NCBI RefSeq assembly: GCF_037325665.1
Contig: NC_090255.1
Span: 34,389,825-34,453,824 of the forward strand
DNA: 64,000 nt
Direction: 5' to 3'
Source of the DNA: Littorina saxatilis
Taxonomy: Eukaryota > Mollusca > Gastropoda > Littorinimorpha > Littorinidae
Positions 1 to 12,415 of this stretch are shown in pieces. The position numbers and the translations under genes are program-made. Below the pieces are notes generated by a model, which was not told the origin of the DNA, ran no database searches, and saw only the letters and a program-made list of their open reading frames with translations. How positions within the stretch are numbered: position 1 is the first letter of the stretch; each line of letters begins with the position of its first letter.

Positions 1-282
1 CCGGCATTATCCAATTTTGTTAACGTCACGTTCTTCAAACGTAGACAGAGACAAAGGCCTTCAAAGACCTTTCCCCTACGAAAATACGAAAGAGAGAATA
101 AAATGCTCTTTGCTGATTTATTGGTCACTGATTCTACTCACGTATTGCAGAGCAACCATTTCTCCTGCGATGGCAATCATGTCATGAGCATGAGGATAAT
201 AAAGGAGGGTGACGATAGTCGTTCTGGAACATGGTCAGCTTTTGTCATTTATGGCACTGATTGTTTACACATCGGATACCCC
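1..282. other. Unassigned left edge
   Basis: I recognise no gene or repeat here. A short plus-strand frame is open from 103 but has no family resemblance. On the minus strand there is a donor-like GTGAGT near 140, but no convincing exon joins in phase to the last exon found of the neighbouring minus-strand gene (1851-1981). Confidence 0.4.
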
Positions 283-650
283 CCGCGGGTTAGGGGGAAG
301 AATTTACCCGATGCTCCCCAGCATGTCGTAAGAGGCGACTAACGGATTCTGTTTCTCCTTTTACCCTTGTTAAGTGTTTCTTGTATAGAATATAGTCAAT
401 GTTTGTAAAGATTTTAGTCAAGCAGTATGTAAGAAATGTTAAGTCCTTTGTACTGGAAACTTGCATTCTCCCAGTAAGGTCATATATTGTACTACGTTGC
501 AAGCCCCTGGAGCAATTTTTTGATAAGTGCTTTTGTGAACAAGAAACAATTAACAAGTGGCTCTATCCCATCTCCCCCCTTTCCCCGTCGCGATATAACC
601 TTGAACGGTTGAAAACGACGTTAAACACCAAATAAAGAAAGAAAGAAAGT
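283..650 (+). repeat. Interspersed repeat R1, SINE-like, plus copy
   Basis: The block runs from a CCCGCGGGTTAGGGG start to a 3' end reading AACGTCGTTTTC in reverse complement, followed by an AAATAAAG(AAAG)n tail. A near-identical copy lies in the opposite orientation at 8975-9352. A short defined unit with a simple A/G-rich 3' tail in both orientations is typical of a SINE, but I do not see clear A and B boxes, so the class is uncertain. Frames that open within it are not genes. Confidence 0.7.
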
Positions 651-911
651 GTACACATCGAATACACAAAGGGAAGTAAGAGCTCTTAATGCATACGGCA
701 TGAGCAGAAGAGTACGTGTGAGCTGTGCGGAACCAGTCTCCTGGCACCTGAGAGAATAACAAGCATTGAAAAAAACAAGCGACTTTCATCCCCTTTTTTA
801 TATTTAATTTTATACGTTTGAAATAATGGACAGAATAAAATACGCAATAAAGTAATAATATCCACACTGATCAACGTAGAATTCAGCCAGAATGAGCAAC
901 ACCCCCCATTA

Positions 912-916
<5 letters not shown>

Positions 917-960
<44 letters not shown>

Positions 961-993
961 GGATTGGATAAACAATCCAATCTCTCTCTCTCA

Positions 994-1045
<52 letters not shown>

Positions 1046-1047
1046 TC
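917..1047. repeat. (CT)n microsatellite, two blocks
   Basis: Two long CT runs (about 917-957 and 998-1047) are separated by an interruption containing GGATTGGATAAACAATCC, itself a short palindrome. Confidence 0.95.
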
Positions 1048-1158
1048 CCGCCTCTCTCTCCGCCACCATGACTGATTACAAAAAAGAAAACATACAGCTA
1101 TTAAAAATACACCAAGCCTGGGCAGATCTGAGATAGTGGGCAGACCTCTTTTTTTATA

Positions 1159-1703
1159 CCGGTGTAACACGAGAAAATTACTCCCACGAGATTTTTACTC
1201 CGGAGTAAAAATTTCGTTCGAAAATGTTACTCCCTTTACGAAAAAAGCACTCCCCCATTACACGAGAAAATTACTCCCCACGACAGGTGAGTTCCGAGTA
1301 AACATTTCGAACAAAAATGTTACTCCCCTGACGAATAAATAACGAATAAATTACTTCACCCTAACACGAGCAATTTAACTTCCCATGCCAGGTGTACGAA
1401 AATGTTACTCCCTTGTCCCCTGTTAGTCTTGGTGGTGGAAGGGGTGGAGGGAGGGTAGCGCGACATTCGTTTGCGCGAGATCACATATTGGCATTATCCC
1501 TTCGCCCGCATCCAATTTTCGCGTACGAGATTTTTACTGGAAGTAAAAAAAATGGGGAGTAAAAATTTCGTGGAGGGAGTAATTTTTTCGTGCCTTGGGG
1601 AGTTCTTTTCTTGTACGAAAGGTGTACTCGGAGTAAGAATTTCGTACGAAACTTTTACTCCGGAGTAAATTTTTCTTGGAGTAAAAATTTCGTGTTACAC
1701 CGG
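1159..1703. mobile_element. Foldback MITE rich in ACTCC / GGAGT units
   Basis: The left end CCGGTGTAACACGA (1159-1172) is the inverse of the right end TCGTGTTACACCGG (1690-1703). Many degenerate internal copies of GGAGTAAAAATTTCG and its complement lie between them, so the whole 545 bp unit could fold on itself. No transposase is visible. A non-autonomous DNA element is the best reading. The superfamily is not identifiable and no clear target duplication was seen. Confidence 0.7.
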
Positions 1704-1850
1704 GCATGACTGTTTCTTCGACCCACCCACAACAAACAAAAAAAAACAAAAACCACACACCCAATAACAAACAAACAACCAAACAACAACAAACAAACAA
1801 AAACAGATTTTGTTTTAATTCAGGCGCCGATATATGTAGTTCATGTTTAC

Positions 1851-3797
1851 CTGTTGGCACCTGAGGGGTCGGGATATGTGTACTGCAGAGTCAGGTCGCC
1901 TTGGTCAGTCACCACAAACTGAGCACTGTCCTGTGTGCCGATGTTCTGGCTTTCGTTCAGGCCAATTGTCCTTTGGCAAGCCTTCATCAATTAAAGCAAA
2001 ACAAACTTCAGGTTAGACAGACTCGTGTTCAAATAAACTCAGCAAAAACGTCATTGCACCAATTTCTGTACCACAATTAAAACATTATTTCCCGTGACAT
2101 TTCATTCAAAAACTGATTGTATGCCATTAAACGCAGTCAACTAGGATAATAGACAAACATTCTGAATCAGCAAACTCAGTAGTTGTAGTAGTAACAGCAG
2201 CTCAGTGGCCCTCCCTCCCCATAACAACCTGTCCCCCCTCCCCATAACAACCTGCCCCCCCCTAACAACCTGCCCCCCCTCCCCATTACAACCTGCCCCC
2301 CCTCCCCATAACAACCTGCCCCCCCTCCCCATAACAACCTGCCCCCCCTCCCCATAACAACCTGCCCCCTCCCCATAACAACCTGCCCCCCTCCCCATAA
2401 CAACCTGCCCCCCCTCCTCCCCATAACAACCTGCCCCCCCTCCTCATTTTAAGACCTCCAAAAATCTGAAAAAATCAGGTTTGAAAAAAGGAGGGAAATC
2501 TTAAACGAAGGTTTATTTGCAGAGCTTACGAGCAACAAATCTATGTAATCGATTAAAAAAAAAAAGAATATTCAAGGCCTTGATAAGGGGGGAGTCTTAA
2601 ATCGCGGGGTCTTAAAAGGGGGGTTCCATCATAGCAACAGCACTGCAATACAGACGATGGCAAGTAAAACCTTACGTTCTCTGTTTTACAGCTTTGCGCA
2701 CAACTGGAACGTCGCATTTCCCAACTGCAACTTTTTTGGAGTCCTCGCTGAAAGATTTGCCCCCTACAGGAAAATTGTCTCAAGCAATAATCAAATTACC
2801 CTACTGATTACTTCTGGCACAATTAAAACATAGCTTTGGCGTTGCTCTAACGCCACATGATACTTTCTGTGGTGTACACAACTATATATATATAATCCTA
2901 ACAAAAATGCCAAAACGTGTAAACATTTTATATTTTCGTCAAGTAATGCGCGTTTGTTAATAATCTAGACTTCCCGACCACATATCTACAACATGTTAGC
3001 ATAGTCCAACCATCCTGTGACGTGCAGCGCCAGGTACTAACAGACAGGTCAGGCCGATCGGGCCAACCGACCATCGCGTGCGAACACGTTGATCTCAACT
3101 AAAATCGCGCGGAACAGCCAGTCCCCACCCGTGGATACACTTACCGCTACGTTGACGCAGTGCGGAGTTTCCGTGAAACTGAGACAGGGGTTCCACGAGT
3201 ACATGTCTGCCCCTTCCGAGTCTGGCACATCTTTGTATCTGTACATAATTAGATCGTATGATAAAAAGTCAAAGAATTGTTAGATACAGCATCTTATCCT
3301 ACATACGTGAGAGAGACACCGGTGAGATAATAATCGTTCAAATCACACGTGTGTATATCATGTAAATGAGGTCATGTCAAGCAAGTCTGGCAGGGACCTG
3401 TTTTTCCACTGCTTATGATGCCAAAGTTACCGAGACAAACGTAAATTATAGAAAAACAAATTGCGCTCGCTAATTACCTTCGATGAATGTTTAGAACTAA
3501 CACGTCACGCCACACTTTCAGAGTGACGTTTCTTTGCTTTGACCTAATAGATTGCACGAGGTTTTAGAAGAGATCGAGGTTCTAAAACAAGCGTCTTTAA
3601 TTTAGCTGCCTCGACTGCAGGATATTTTCAGTAAAATACACGTAAGTACAGTATGTAGGATAAACAGAATACTACATGGCTTGCTGTGTCGCTCGTTGCT
3701 TTTTCAAATAGTGAAGCTCGCAGTTCAATATTAAAAAAAAAACCTCGTGTAAATCTGGTACGACACAACAAGCCATGTAGTATTCTCTATTGTTGTT

Positions 3798-3886
<89 letters not shown>

Positions 3887-4232
3887 ACACACACACACAC
3901 ACACACTCAAACACACACATAAACTGACACACAACACCCCCACCCCACCCCACACACACACTGACACACACAACACACAAACACGCAACCCAAATTGACA
4001 AACAGACAAAGTAATGAACCAACCTGGCAGTCACATTGTCAGCGAGAGGAGACAAGTCAATAACCCCGTCAGCAGTGCGACACGAACAGGGACCTGTCTT
4101 CACACACTGCGTCACTCTCTCCCTAGGTGACGTCATCTGTCTCCCTTCTGACGTCATGATCATTCCTTCTGATGTGCTATAAGAATATCCAAACACAACT
4201 AATAAAACAACGAAAAAGCCTTTTGTCTGCAT
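1851..4232 (-). CDS. Secreted/membrane protein with MRH (ATG27 / M6P-receptor-like) domain, 5' part of gene
   Basis: Three exons in consistent phase, read on the minus strand: 4024-4232 (ATG at 4230-4232, donor GTTGGT), 3145-3238 (acceptor TACAG, donor GTAAGT) and 1851-1981 (donor GTAAAC). They encode about 144 residues and continue beyond; later exons were not found. Residues 1-19 are a hydrophobic signal peptide (MQTKGFFVVLL...). Then follow a CxC segment with DGVIDLSPL, an SWNPC segment, and a third exon with GTQDSAQF and GDLTLQYTY. In MRH/ATG27-like domains this spacing of Cys pairs, IDLSPL and a beta-strand LxYxY motif is familiar; such proteins act in the Golgi-endosome lumen. The family call is from memory. 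Intron 1 holds a foldback repeat and GA/CA microsatellites; intron 2 holds a C-rich minisatellite. A longer frame through exon 1 into the microsatellites is intron read-through. Confidence 0.55.
2207..2446. repeat. C-rich minisatellite (unit about 21-25 bp)
   Basis: About ten tandem copies of a CCCCCCTCCCCATAACAACCTG-like unit with length variation in the C runs. It lies in an intron of the MRH-like gene. Glycine-rich minus-strand reading frames across it are artefacts of the repeat. Confidence 0.95.
3288..3790. repeat. Composite foldback repeat R2, copy 1
   Basis: The block opens with TTATCCTACATACGTGAGAGAG and ends with GCCATGTAGTATTCTCTA. Its last 130 bp form a hairpin in which AGAATACTACATGGCTTG is the inverse of CAAGCCATGTAGTATTCT. 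A fuller copy lies at 36387-36903, part of it at 58764-58850, and its hairpin half at 59938-60800. No coding capacity; probably a non-autonomous DNA transposon or two nested ones. Confidence 0.75.
3801..3972. repeat. (GA)n then (CA)n compound microsatellite
   Basis: About 85 bp of pure GA followed by CA-rich sequence, lying between exons 1 and 2 of the MRH-like gene. It produces spurious Ser-Leu and Val-Cys frames on the minus strand. Confidence 0.95.
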
Positions 4233-4620
4233 TCTAGTACAACAACGGCAGTGCTCCGTGTCAAGTATGTTTCTGTAGAGTTGTGGTAGGTGATTGCAAA
4301 GGTCAAGGCAAAACTCTCAGTCTGTGATCTTACAGAGCGAAAGATTCTTATCTGAGGCAACCCGAAACAAGTTCATATTACATAAGTATATATGTCTTTC
4401 AGAGGTCATGGTACCGACAGGGGTTCTGACTTTTGTGTTTGAACCTTTTTTTCTCTCTCAACGGAGGAAAAAAATGCTCAGGAACAAAAAAAAAGTTGGA
4501 CGCAATTTCCCTGCCGGGTACCTACCGTAAAGGAAACGATCTTTTAATAGAAGGATAGGAGCGGGAGAAGTCAAAGGGACCCAAAAACAAATAAAAAAAT
4601 AGTGTGCTTTTGTACAGAGA

Positions 4621-4656
<36 letters not shown>

Positions 4657-5180
4657 CAGAGAGAGTGTGCACGCGCTCGCGTGCGTGTGTGGTGTGTGTG
4701 TGTGTGTATCTGTGTGTGAGTGTGTGGTGTGTGTGTGTATCTGTGTGTGTGTGTGTGTGTGTGTGTGACAGTGAGCGTGCAGGCGTGCGGGTGTGTCCGT
4801 GACGGAAAAGCGACATTCTAACTGCTATGCCGTATATAAGCAGCGGTTCCGGTCCACTAGTTTCTCTCAACTTTTTTCCTAATTCAAAGGTACCTGATCG
4901 ATTCCTGTGTTAACCATCATGAACACCATCACAGATCTGTTCGGCCTTTTTTAAAAACATTTTATAATGAGATACGATCATGATATTATACCAACAAATC
5001 AACATCAGTCCTGTTTGCTTCCTGAACAGTGTGGACATTTATAGATGAATTAGTGTTGAGGGGTGACACTGGTAGCAATGATAACATGAACTTTTAAAAA
5101 CACACAGACAAACACACACACACATACGCGCACACACACACGCACACACACACACACACACACACGAACACACACACACG

Positions 5181-5228
<48 letters not shown>

Positions 5229-5859
5229 CACACCCACACAACAAAAAAGGCCCAACCAGCCTACACATTCCTGCAGAGAAGGCAGCCAGGCATTTGATTT
5301 TTGTCTGAGTTTAAGTGGAGACATGCTGAATCATCATGTATCATCCAACGTAAAAATCTGGCCGGATTGAACATGTTGAGCCTAATCGTTAATATGGTAA
5401 AGCCGAAATGTATATATTTAAACGCATAAACCTTTCAAAAAAAGACCGTACTTGTGAAACACAATTCGGAATATCCCATATTCATCTAAGAAGGACACCA
5501 TCACAGAACACGAACATACAGAACATACATGTAGGCTACTTGGGTCCTAGTTTATACCCGCAGTGACTTGTGAAACCGACAACTAATTTCATTGTGGCCC
5601 AGTCACTGAATCCGTAAACTACTTGTTGTGATACATAATAATTGGGGCGTGCCTGGGACTTTCTGCAGCCAAGATGAGAGTCATTGACATACAGGAAACA
5701 GAACTATTTCCTGCTGTAAGTGACGCTCCAACCGGAAGTAAGCGCGGTCGGTAACGGAGCCACAACTCAGACTGATGCGGATTGACCGTCTTCTATTTAA
5801 CAGGCGATGGAACCAGTGTTGCGTTTGCCGAAATTGTCGGGACAGTTTAGTGACGGGCA
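4233..5859. other. Intergenic DNA with GA/GT/CA microsatellites
   Basis: This is the upstream flank of the MRH-like gene. It holds a mixed GA/GT microsatellite at about 4616-4780 and a CA array at about 5101-5233. I see no other gene or recognisable element. Confidence 0.6.
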
Positions 5860-6220
5860 CAATGGTTTGGTGGTAAGACGCCGGCCTCCAAAGCGGTTCG
5901 AATCCCGGCCGCGCCAAGTGGGTTAAGGTGGAGATTTTTCCAATCTCCCAGGTCAGCTTCTGTGCGGATCTGCTAGTGCCTTATCCCCCTTTGTGTGTAC
6001 ACGCAAGCACAAGACCAAGTGCGCACGGAAAAGATCCTGTAATCCATGTCAGAGTTCGGTGGGTTATAGAAACACAAAAATACCCAGCATGCTTCCTCCG
6101 AAAGCGGCGTATGGCTGCCTAAATGGCGGGGTAAAAACGGTCATACACGTAAAACTCCACTCGTGGAAAAACACGAGTGTACGTGGGAGTTTCAGCCCAC
6201 GAACGCAGAAAAAGAAGAAG
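5860..6220 (+). mobile_element. tRNA-derived SINE (family S1), copy 1
   Basis: The head GACGGGCACAATGG...TGGTGGTAAGACG resembles a tRNA A-box region and GGTTCGAATCCC a B box. The conserved body includes CACGCAAGCACAAGACCAAG, and the tail is GAACGCAGAAAAAGAAGAAG. Four other copies occur in the window. Target duplications are unclear for this one. Confidence 0.85.
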
Positions 6221-6335
6221 ACTGACCTTCAGCCACTCTGAACTGAAAAGTCTTGGCTTACTTACTCAGCGCTCCCATAGATGCTCCACGCAGACACTGA
6301 CATGACACTCGACACATGATCTTTGGAGCGCTCAT

Positions 6336-6428
6336 TTCAAAATAATGCCTCATCCGTGTGAAAGTTCTCTGAGACCTTCACAAAATAATGCCTCATCCGT
6401 GTGAAAGTTCTCTGAGACCTTCACAAAA
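6336..6428. repeat. Tandem duplication, unit about 44 bp
   Basis: Two consecutive near-identical copies of a segment containing AATAATGCCTCATCCGTGTG and ending in CTGAGACCTTCAC. Confidence 0.9.
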
Positions 6429-6914
6429 TAAATATTGTCTTATTGGTCACATTAATCCCGTAATTTGTTTCGGAAGAGATCTGGCAGAACATTTTTTGAA
6501 AATAGTAACAACGGTACGCATGATAACGGATATGTAGTGCTTCCTGGTGGAACACCCCGTTCTGACCCCTGGGGAATGCTTCAGTAATCCAGTTTACCCC
6601 CCCCCCCTTTCCTTCCATGGGGAACTCACTCACACAAGGCAATTAATTGTACATACGCGCGATCACGGATTCAAGACCTCCACTAAAAAGCCATCGCTAC
6701 ATTTTTCAGTGATTAAAGGCCAGGGACAAAATGCTCGTATTTTACGTTGTGTTTGTTGTTGCTGTTGCTGTTTTGATGCTCAGCTGTTGAGAAAACATGC
6801 TTTGCGGGGTCCTGGAAGCATTTTAATTAAACGTTTATTCGTTAGTGATCAGTCAGATCCATACTGGTTACCCTGCTTTACATTGTTACTTTCAAGGAAA
6901 ATTGAATCCTCTCA

Positions 6915-7288
6915 GACGGGCGCAATGGCGTGGTGGTAAGACGTCGGCCTCATAATCGGGAGGTCGTGAGTTCGAATCCCGGTCGCTGCCGCCTGGTGGG
7001 TTAAGAGTGGAGATTTTTCCGATCTCCCAGGTCAACTTATGTACAGACCTGCTAGTGACTTAACCGCCTTCGTGTGTACACGCAAGCACAAGACCAAGTG
7101 CGCACGGAAAAGATCCTGTAATCCATGTCAGAGTTCGGTGGGTTATGGAAACACGAAAATACCCAGTATGCCTACTCAACGAAAGTGGAGTGAAGCTGAC
7201 TATGCTCTCAGAGTATAGTGTGGTGAACCCAAATGGGAAAACGAGCTCACACGTAACCAGACAATTCTGGAACGCTGAAGAAGAAGCA
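6915..7288 (+). mobile_element. tRNA-derived SINE S1, copy 2, with target duplication
   Basis: Same A-box/B-box head and body as the copy at 5860. It is flanked by an 11-bp direct repeat GAATCCTCTCA at 6904-6914 and 7289-7299, a clear LINE-type target-site duplication. The body is more diverged than the other copies near its 3' end, just before the AAGAAGAAG tail. Confidence 0.9.
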
Positions 7289-7939
7289 GAATCCTCTCAA
7301 ACGAAAAAAAAAAATTCACGTGCACTGTACAAATTAGTTTTAACCACATTGATTTCAGCACCTGTGTTCTATATTCGCAGACCTGCCTGCACAGTTTTAA
7401 CCATTCGGAATAAGCTCTCAAGGTCCTGGTTGGGTGCATCAGTAATATTCGGTCGAACATAACTGTGCATTCCCATTCGCAATATTCATCATCAAACATT
7501 CAGTGTATGTCTTGCCCGGGAAAAGGAACGGTCGTTACGAAGAACAACACAGGATTCAATCCTGAACTGTCGCGGATTCGATCTGATAGTATCGTGACTT
7601 TCACATTCTATCTAAAGAAAAGGTTGGGTGACGTGATTCTGATATGAGTAACCTATCTAACGCTAAATGCGAACTTTCAATTGAAGTGATGCGATGACTA
7701 GGACAACTCAAAATGTTACCAGCGTGTTAAAAGGATACTGCCTATATGTCTTTGCAGTTTGTCCCTGTGTTTAAAAAAATTGAGGTAAGTCGCGATTTTC
7801 TTCCTCTTTTAACTTAAACAAAATCACTATTGTTTTTTTAATTTCGATTAACTTATAAAGAGTGTTTGATGTATATGCTTTACCGTCTTATCCTCAACGA
7901 CGACAATGACAATGTTGTTAACGACGACAGTGACGATAG

Positions 7940-8115
7940 CGCTTGTGTGTGTGTGTGTGTGTGTTTGGGTGTGTGTGTGTTATTGTGTGTTTGTGTGTTT
8001 GGGGGTGTGTGTGTGTTATTGTATGTTTGTGTGTTTGGGGGTGTGTGTGTGTGTGTGTGTGTGTGTTTGGGTGTGTGTGTGTTATTGTGTGTTTGTGTGT
8101 TTGGGGGTGTGTGTT
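7940..8115. repeat. GT-rich minisatellite
   Basis: Higher-order repeat of GT runs punctuated by GTTTGGGTG and GTTATTGTGTGTTTGTG. All six frames across it are artefacts. Confidence 0.95.
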
Positions 8116-8970
8116 AACGGTCATCCTTCTCGCCTGAGCGAACATAATATATTATACATCAGCACAGATTTGTCCAGGATTTTTTGTGTCAAAAGAGCTT
8201 TGTTCTATTTGAACACATACCAAATACCTTTTTTGTTGCTTTCAGAGCGTAGTTGGATTTTATTCTTTGCTAAATTAATAATGCAGGTCTAACATAGGTG
8301 TCATTTACGAAATTGATTTAATGAAATACAATACCGATACATGCACAGCCTAGCGGTGACCTTACAATAGATTTTCTACCGCTGGTATGACGAAGTAACC
8401 GAGACAAACTTCGTTCTCGAAATTCTTTGTCAGTTTCTGTGAAACATGCAGGAGAAGCGGCATAATGTTTACGTGACGACATATTTGTTTCGCTTTTGAC
8501 GTCAGAAGTTTTACTTTGGAAGAGAGGGCCAGGAAGAGACGTCTTGGTTTGTTTAAACAGTGCCGTTTATTTTTAACCCAAACAATTACTACTCCGCACA
8601 TAATAGCAGATTTGTGCTGTGTCCGCGAGTGACACGATAGTCTAATTCTGTGTGGAACTGATCTGATCTGTGGCAATGAATATTCACACGCTACCACGAA
8701 AAGGAGTGTACGTTTAAGCAAACATTTGTATGTTTATTAATTGTTGTTTTTTGTCTCGAGAACCAAGGGGATTCAGCATAGATCTTATTCTCTGTTTTTT
8801 TCTTGGCCTGCCTTTTAAAAACTACTCACATTTAATGTCTATTACAGGAAAATGTTTAAGGTAACAGGACACGCACACCGGCTTGAAGTGTGAACGGCAC
8901 TTGTGCCGGCTACAAAGGTCGTGGAACACAAGTGGTAAAACCGCCGTGCGAAAGAGGGATTTCCCTAATT
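8116..8970. other. Unassigned intergenic stretch
   Basis: No gene or known repeat recognised. A 119-codon minus-strand frame crosses 8362-8721, but its composition is unlike a protein and it has no family resemblance. Confidence 0.5.
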
Positions 8971-8974
8971 CTTT

Positions 8975-9027
8975 ATTTGGTGTTTAACGTCGTTTTCAAT
9001 CACGAAGGTTATATCGCGACGGGAAAA

Positions 9028-9059
<32 letters not shown>

Positions 9060-9352
9060 GATGGGATAGAGCCACTTGTTAATTGTTTCTTGTTCACAAA
9101 AGCACTAATCAAAAAATTGCTCCAGAGGCTTGCAACGTAGTACAATATATTACCTTACTGGGAGAATGCAAGTTTCCAGTACAAAGGACTTAACATTTCT
9201 TACATACTGCTTGACTAAAATCTTTACAAACATTGACTATATTCTATACAAGAAACACTTAACAAGGGTAAAAGGAGAAACAGAATCCGTTAGTTGCCTC
9301 TTACGACATGCTGGGGAGCATCGGGTAAATTCTTCCCACTAACCCGCGGGGG
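8975..9352 (-). repeat. Interspersed repeat R1, minus copy, containing a 30-G tract
   Basis: Reverse-complement copy of the repeat at 283-650 (shared GTTAGTTGCCTCTTACGACA and TTTGGTGTTTAACGTCG). Where the plus copy has a short C-rich run, this copy has expanded to an uninterrupted run of about 30 G at 9029-9058. Confidence 0.85.
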
Positions 9353-9970
9353 GTATTTCCCTAATTAAAACCAAACAAAACAAGAAGAAAAAAAAATTTG
9401 TGTCTTTTTTGTTGTTGAAAAATTAGTCATTTCAGAAATCTAACAATAGCATAGGTAGACATATAAGGAGCAGGTTGGAAGATTAAGATTTACCTAAGAC
9501 GTTTATCCTTTTCAGTTCAGTTTCAGTTTCAGTTACTCTGTTTCTCAAGACAACCTCGGAAACAGTAATGAGAACAGTCAATATAAGAAGACAATGCAAT
9601 TACGCTGCTAAAGTCATGCTTGGTTCAAAAGTCAAACGAAATGGAAAAACCTCCGATGATGAGTAAGTTAATGATGCATACATGTGTCTCACAAACTCCT
9701 CTTTCTCATAAATGTAAAATTAACGCATCCTCCCCGTCTTCGCTTTTTTAGAGGCTGAACAGATTGTCGCACTCGATTCGGTTTTCATTGTGTTATTGAA
9801 GGTACACCGAGGGATGCAGCCCAAGAAAGTAGAAGTAGGACAATTTTAATGAATGAATGACTTGACGAAAAAGCTTGTCTTTTTTTCCAGGGCACTAAAG
9901 GAGAAAAAGAACTGAAGTAAGAACAAATAATAATTACAATAAAAAGACCCACCATCCTTATTAACAAAAG
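9353..9970. other. Upstream flank of the GPCR gene
   Basis: AT-rich, with no other feature recognised. The promoter and 5' UTR of the GPCR should lie here, but I see no diagnostic core element and do not call a transcription start. Confidence 0.4.
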
Positions 9971-10708
9971 ATGTCAACCTTACCACCAGCCTTACCCTTC
10001 AACACAACAGCCGACGAGTACCTGAAAAGTGTGGAGAACGCCGCGGCTCTTGAAGTCCTCCCTTCCCTCATCATTCTCGGCCTGCTCGCCGTTTTGGGCA
10101 ACGTGGGTAACGGTCTCGCCCTGTACGTCTACTACAGGAAGTTCAAACCCAGCTCCACGAGAACTTACATCCTGGCCATGAGCGCGTTCGACATCCTGTT
10201 CAACACCTTGTCACTTCCCGGCGAGATCATCGACCTCCGATTCTCCATGACCTACAACGCTTACCGGCTGTGCAGGCTTCATCGACTCATCACGGGCTTC
10301 CTTACTCTCGTCTCCGGGTTCATTCTCGTGGCTGTGGCTGTCGACCGCCGCAGGATGATCTGCCATACGTTCTTACCTCCCTTGACTGACAGGAAAGTGT
10401 ACGTGTCTTTGTTGGTTTGTGGCGCTGTGGCGTTCGCGTTGGGGGTTCCGTTTTCGATCATGAACGGGAGACACAGTGTGGAGACGGGTGTGCCCGGCGT
10501 GGTGGGTTCTGCCTGTTCTGTGGACGATCAGTTTATACGTTCCAGTTTTCCTTTGGTCTACAACGTGATTCTGCTGGTCGTGTTCATCGTCTGCGCTGGA
10601 ACCATGATTACGTCATATGTGCAGATCGCCCGGAAGGTGAGTATTGTTTTGTCTTGAGTAGAGTGTGGGGTGGGGGTTGGGGGTACAGGGGTCTCGGGGG
10701 AGAGAACT

Positions 10709-10773
<65 letters not shown>

Positions 10774-10892
10774 ACATGTGAATTTCATATTATTTCACCG
10801 GATTTTAATTCAACATAAGCAGCTTCAATCTTGAATAAGTGCATACAAGAAAATTTGAAACCAAATTGGCAACAGTAAATTGCGACGATCAT

Positions 10893-10969
<77 letters not shown>

Positions 10970-12358
10970 GTTATAAACACTAGTCATGTACATTGCTGCC
11001 GCATAAGTACAACAGCCAGGCATAACATGTTCTTAAAAATTCCTCAGGTGATCAAACACAAGAGGATGTCCCGGATCGGAAGCAAACAGCCGGGAGGCGG
11101 AACTGTACATCGTTTTGCAATGGCGCTAAAAAAACTGGACAGTCATGGTTCGTCTGCTGACAAGGACAGCCCGTCAACCAGGACGAAGGGTAGCGATCAT
11201 CTCGAAACAAGCTCTGACAAAAAGCACAAAGATGGGGAAAGTGACAGTGGTTTGTCCTCCAATGTTTCTGGGGCGAAGCACATGCACAACGACAATTGCG
11301 GCATCGAGGTCGAACAAGCTGATGACATTTATTGTGGAACACCTTCGGGTATCTCTGCAGCGGAACTCGAAAACCACCAGGGTAATGGAGTCCACGGTGT
11401 GAAAGACGACAACGATAATGATGAAGTTTTCGAGATGGAAACAACGGAGAAAGCATCCCCTGTGTCGACAGAAACTGTGTCGAGATCTAAAATGGGCAGC
11501 GTGCGATTCGGGAGCTTGCAAAGAGTAGAAGAAGAATTTGAAGTTGCGGTGAAAACTCTCGCTCACGCTGTCTCAGAAGATTGGCTGAGGTCCAGCGAAC
11601 AATTTTCTCACAAGATGAAAGATCCATCAGTGAAAAGACGCTCAAGAAGTGTCAGTGAAGAACTGTTTCATGTCAACTACATTTCCGAGTTCATCAAACA
11701 GAACTACGAAGGACGTGTCCGCTGCATAACGACGGCTGAGTTGAAAGCTGACGCAGAAACCCCCTGTGACGTCGTTATGAGGTTGACGTCATCACATACA
11801 CAAATCGACAAAGGTACATCTGATGTAAACAACGTCACGCAAAAACATTGTGACGTCATTGAAAGCTTGCCGTCAACCAAGCCAAAAAGACGAAGCTCCT
11901 TGCCGAAAGATTTCCGCACTGGCAACCACAATGACGTCTTCAAAGCAACGTCTGATCGTCATACCTCCGGATCATCCAACAAAACTACACCAGTCATCAA
12001 AGTGAGAAAAACTGCGTCTGCTTCGCGCGCCGACAAACTTCACTCTCTCGCCCTCAACACGCTTCGGAGAGTGCGAACCAAAAAGAGTGAAGGCCACGAT
12101 GACGCCGGAGGGAGAGTGGCGTCATCAACTATGCGACGTCACTGTAGAAACAAGATTCCGTCACGAACGACGTGGATGATGTTCGTGCTAACAGCCATCT
12201 TCGTCATCAGTTACTTGCCTTATTTGACCATTATCTCTGTCCGCGCTGTCAAACAAGATGTGGAGGTATGTGTTTTACAAAAGTTCTGCTATTTTTTTAC
12301 ATTTAGTCAAGTTTTTACTAAATGTTTTAATAGAGGGGGAATCGAGACGAGGGTCGTG

Positions 12359-12415
<57 letters not shown>

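Noticed and set aside
2141-2424. Gly-rich minus-strand proteins
   Set aside because: They are translations of the C-rich minisatellite in several frames.
3672-4020. Long minus-strand protein with poly Ser-Leu and Val-Cys tracts
   Set aside because: Only the first 209 bases (4024-4232) are coding. After a GTTGGT donor the frame simply reads through GA and CA microsatellites.
4571-5324. Val-Cys and Thr-His rich proteins
   Set aside because: Artefacts of GT/CA microsatellites.
8362-8721. 119-codon minus-strand frame
   Set aside because: No recognisable domain, no coding-like composition and no splice or neighbour support.
10880-11047. Protein start with a poly-His stretch before GPCR exon 2
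   Set aside because: The His run is a CAT microsatellite in intron 1. A good acceptor at 11047 joins exon 2 in phase to exon 1.
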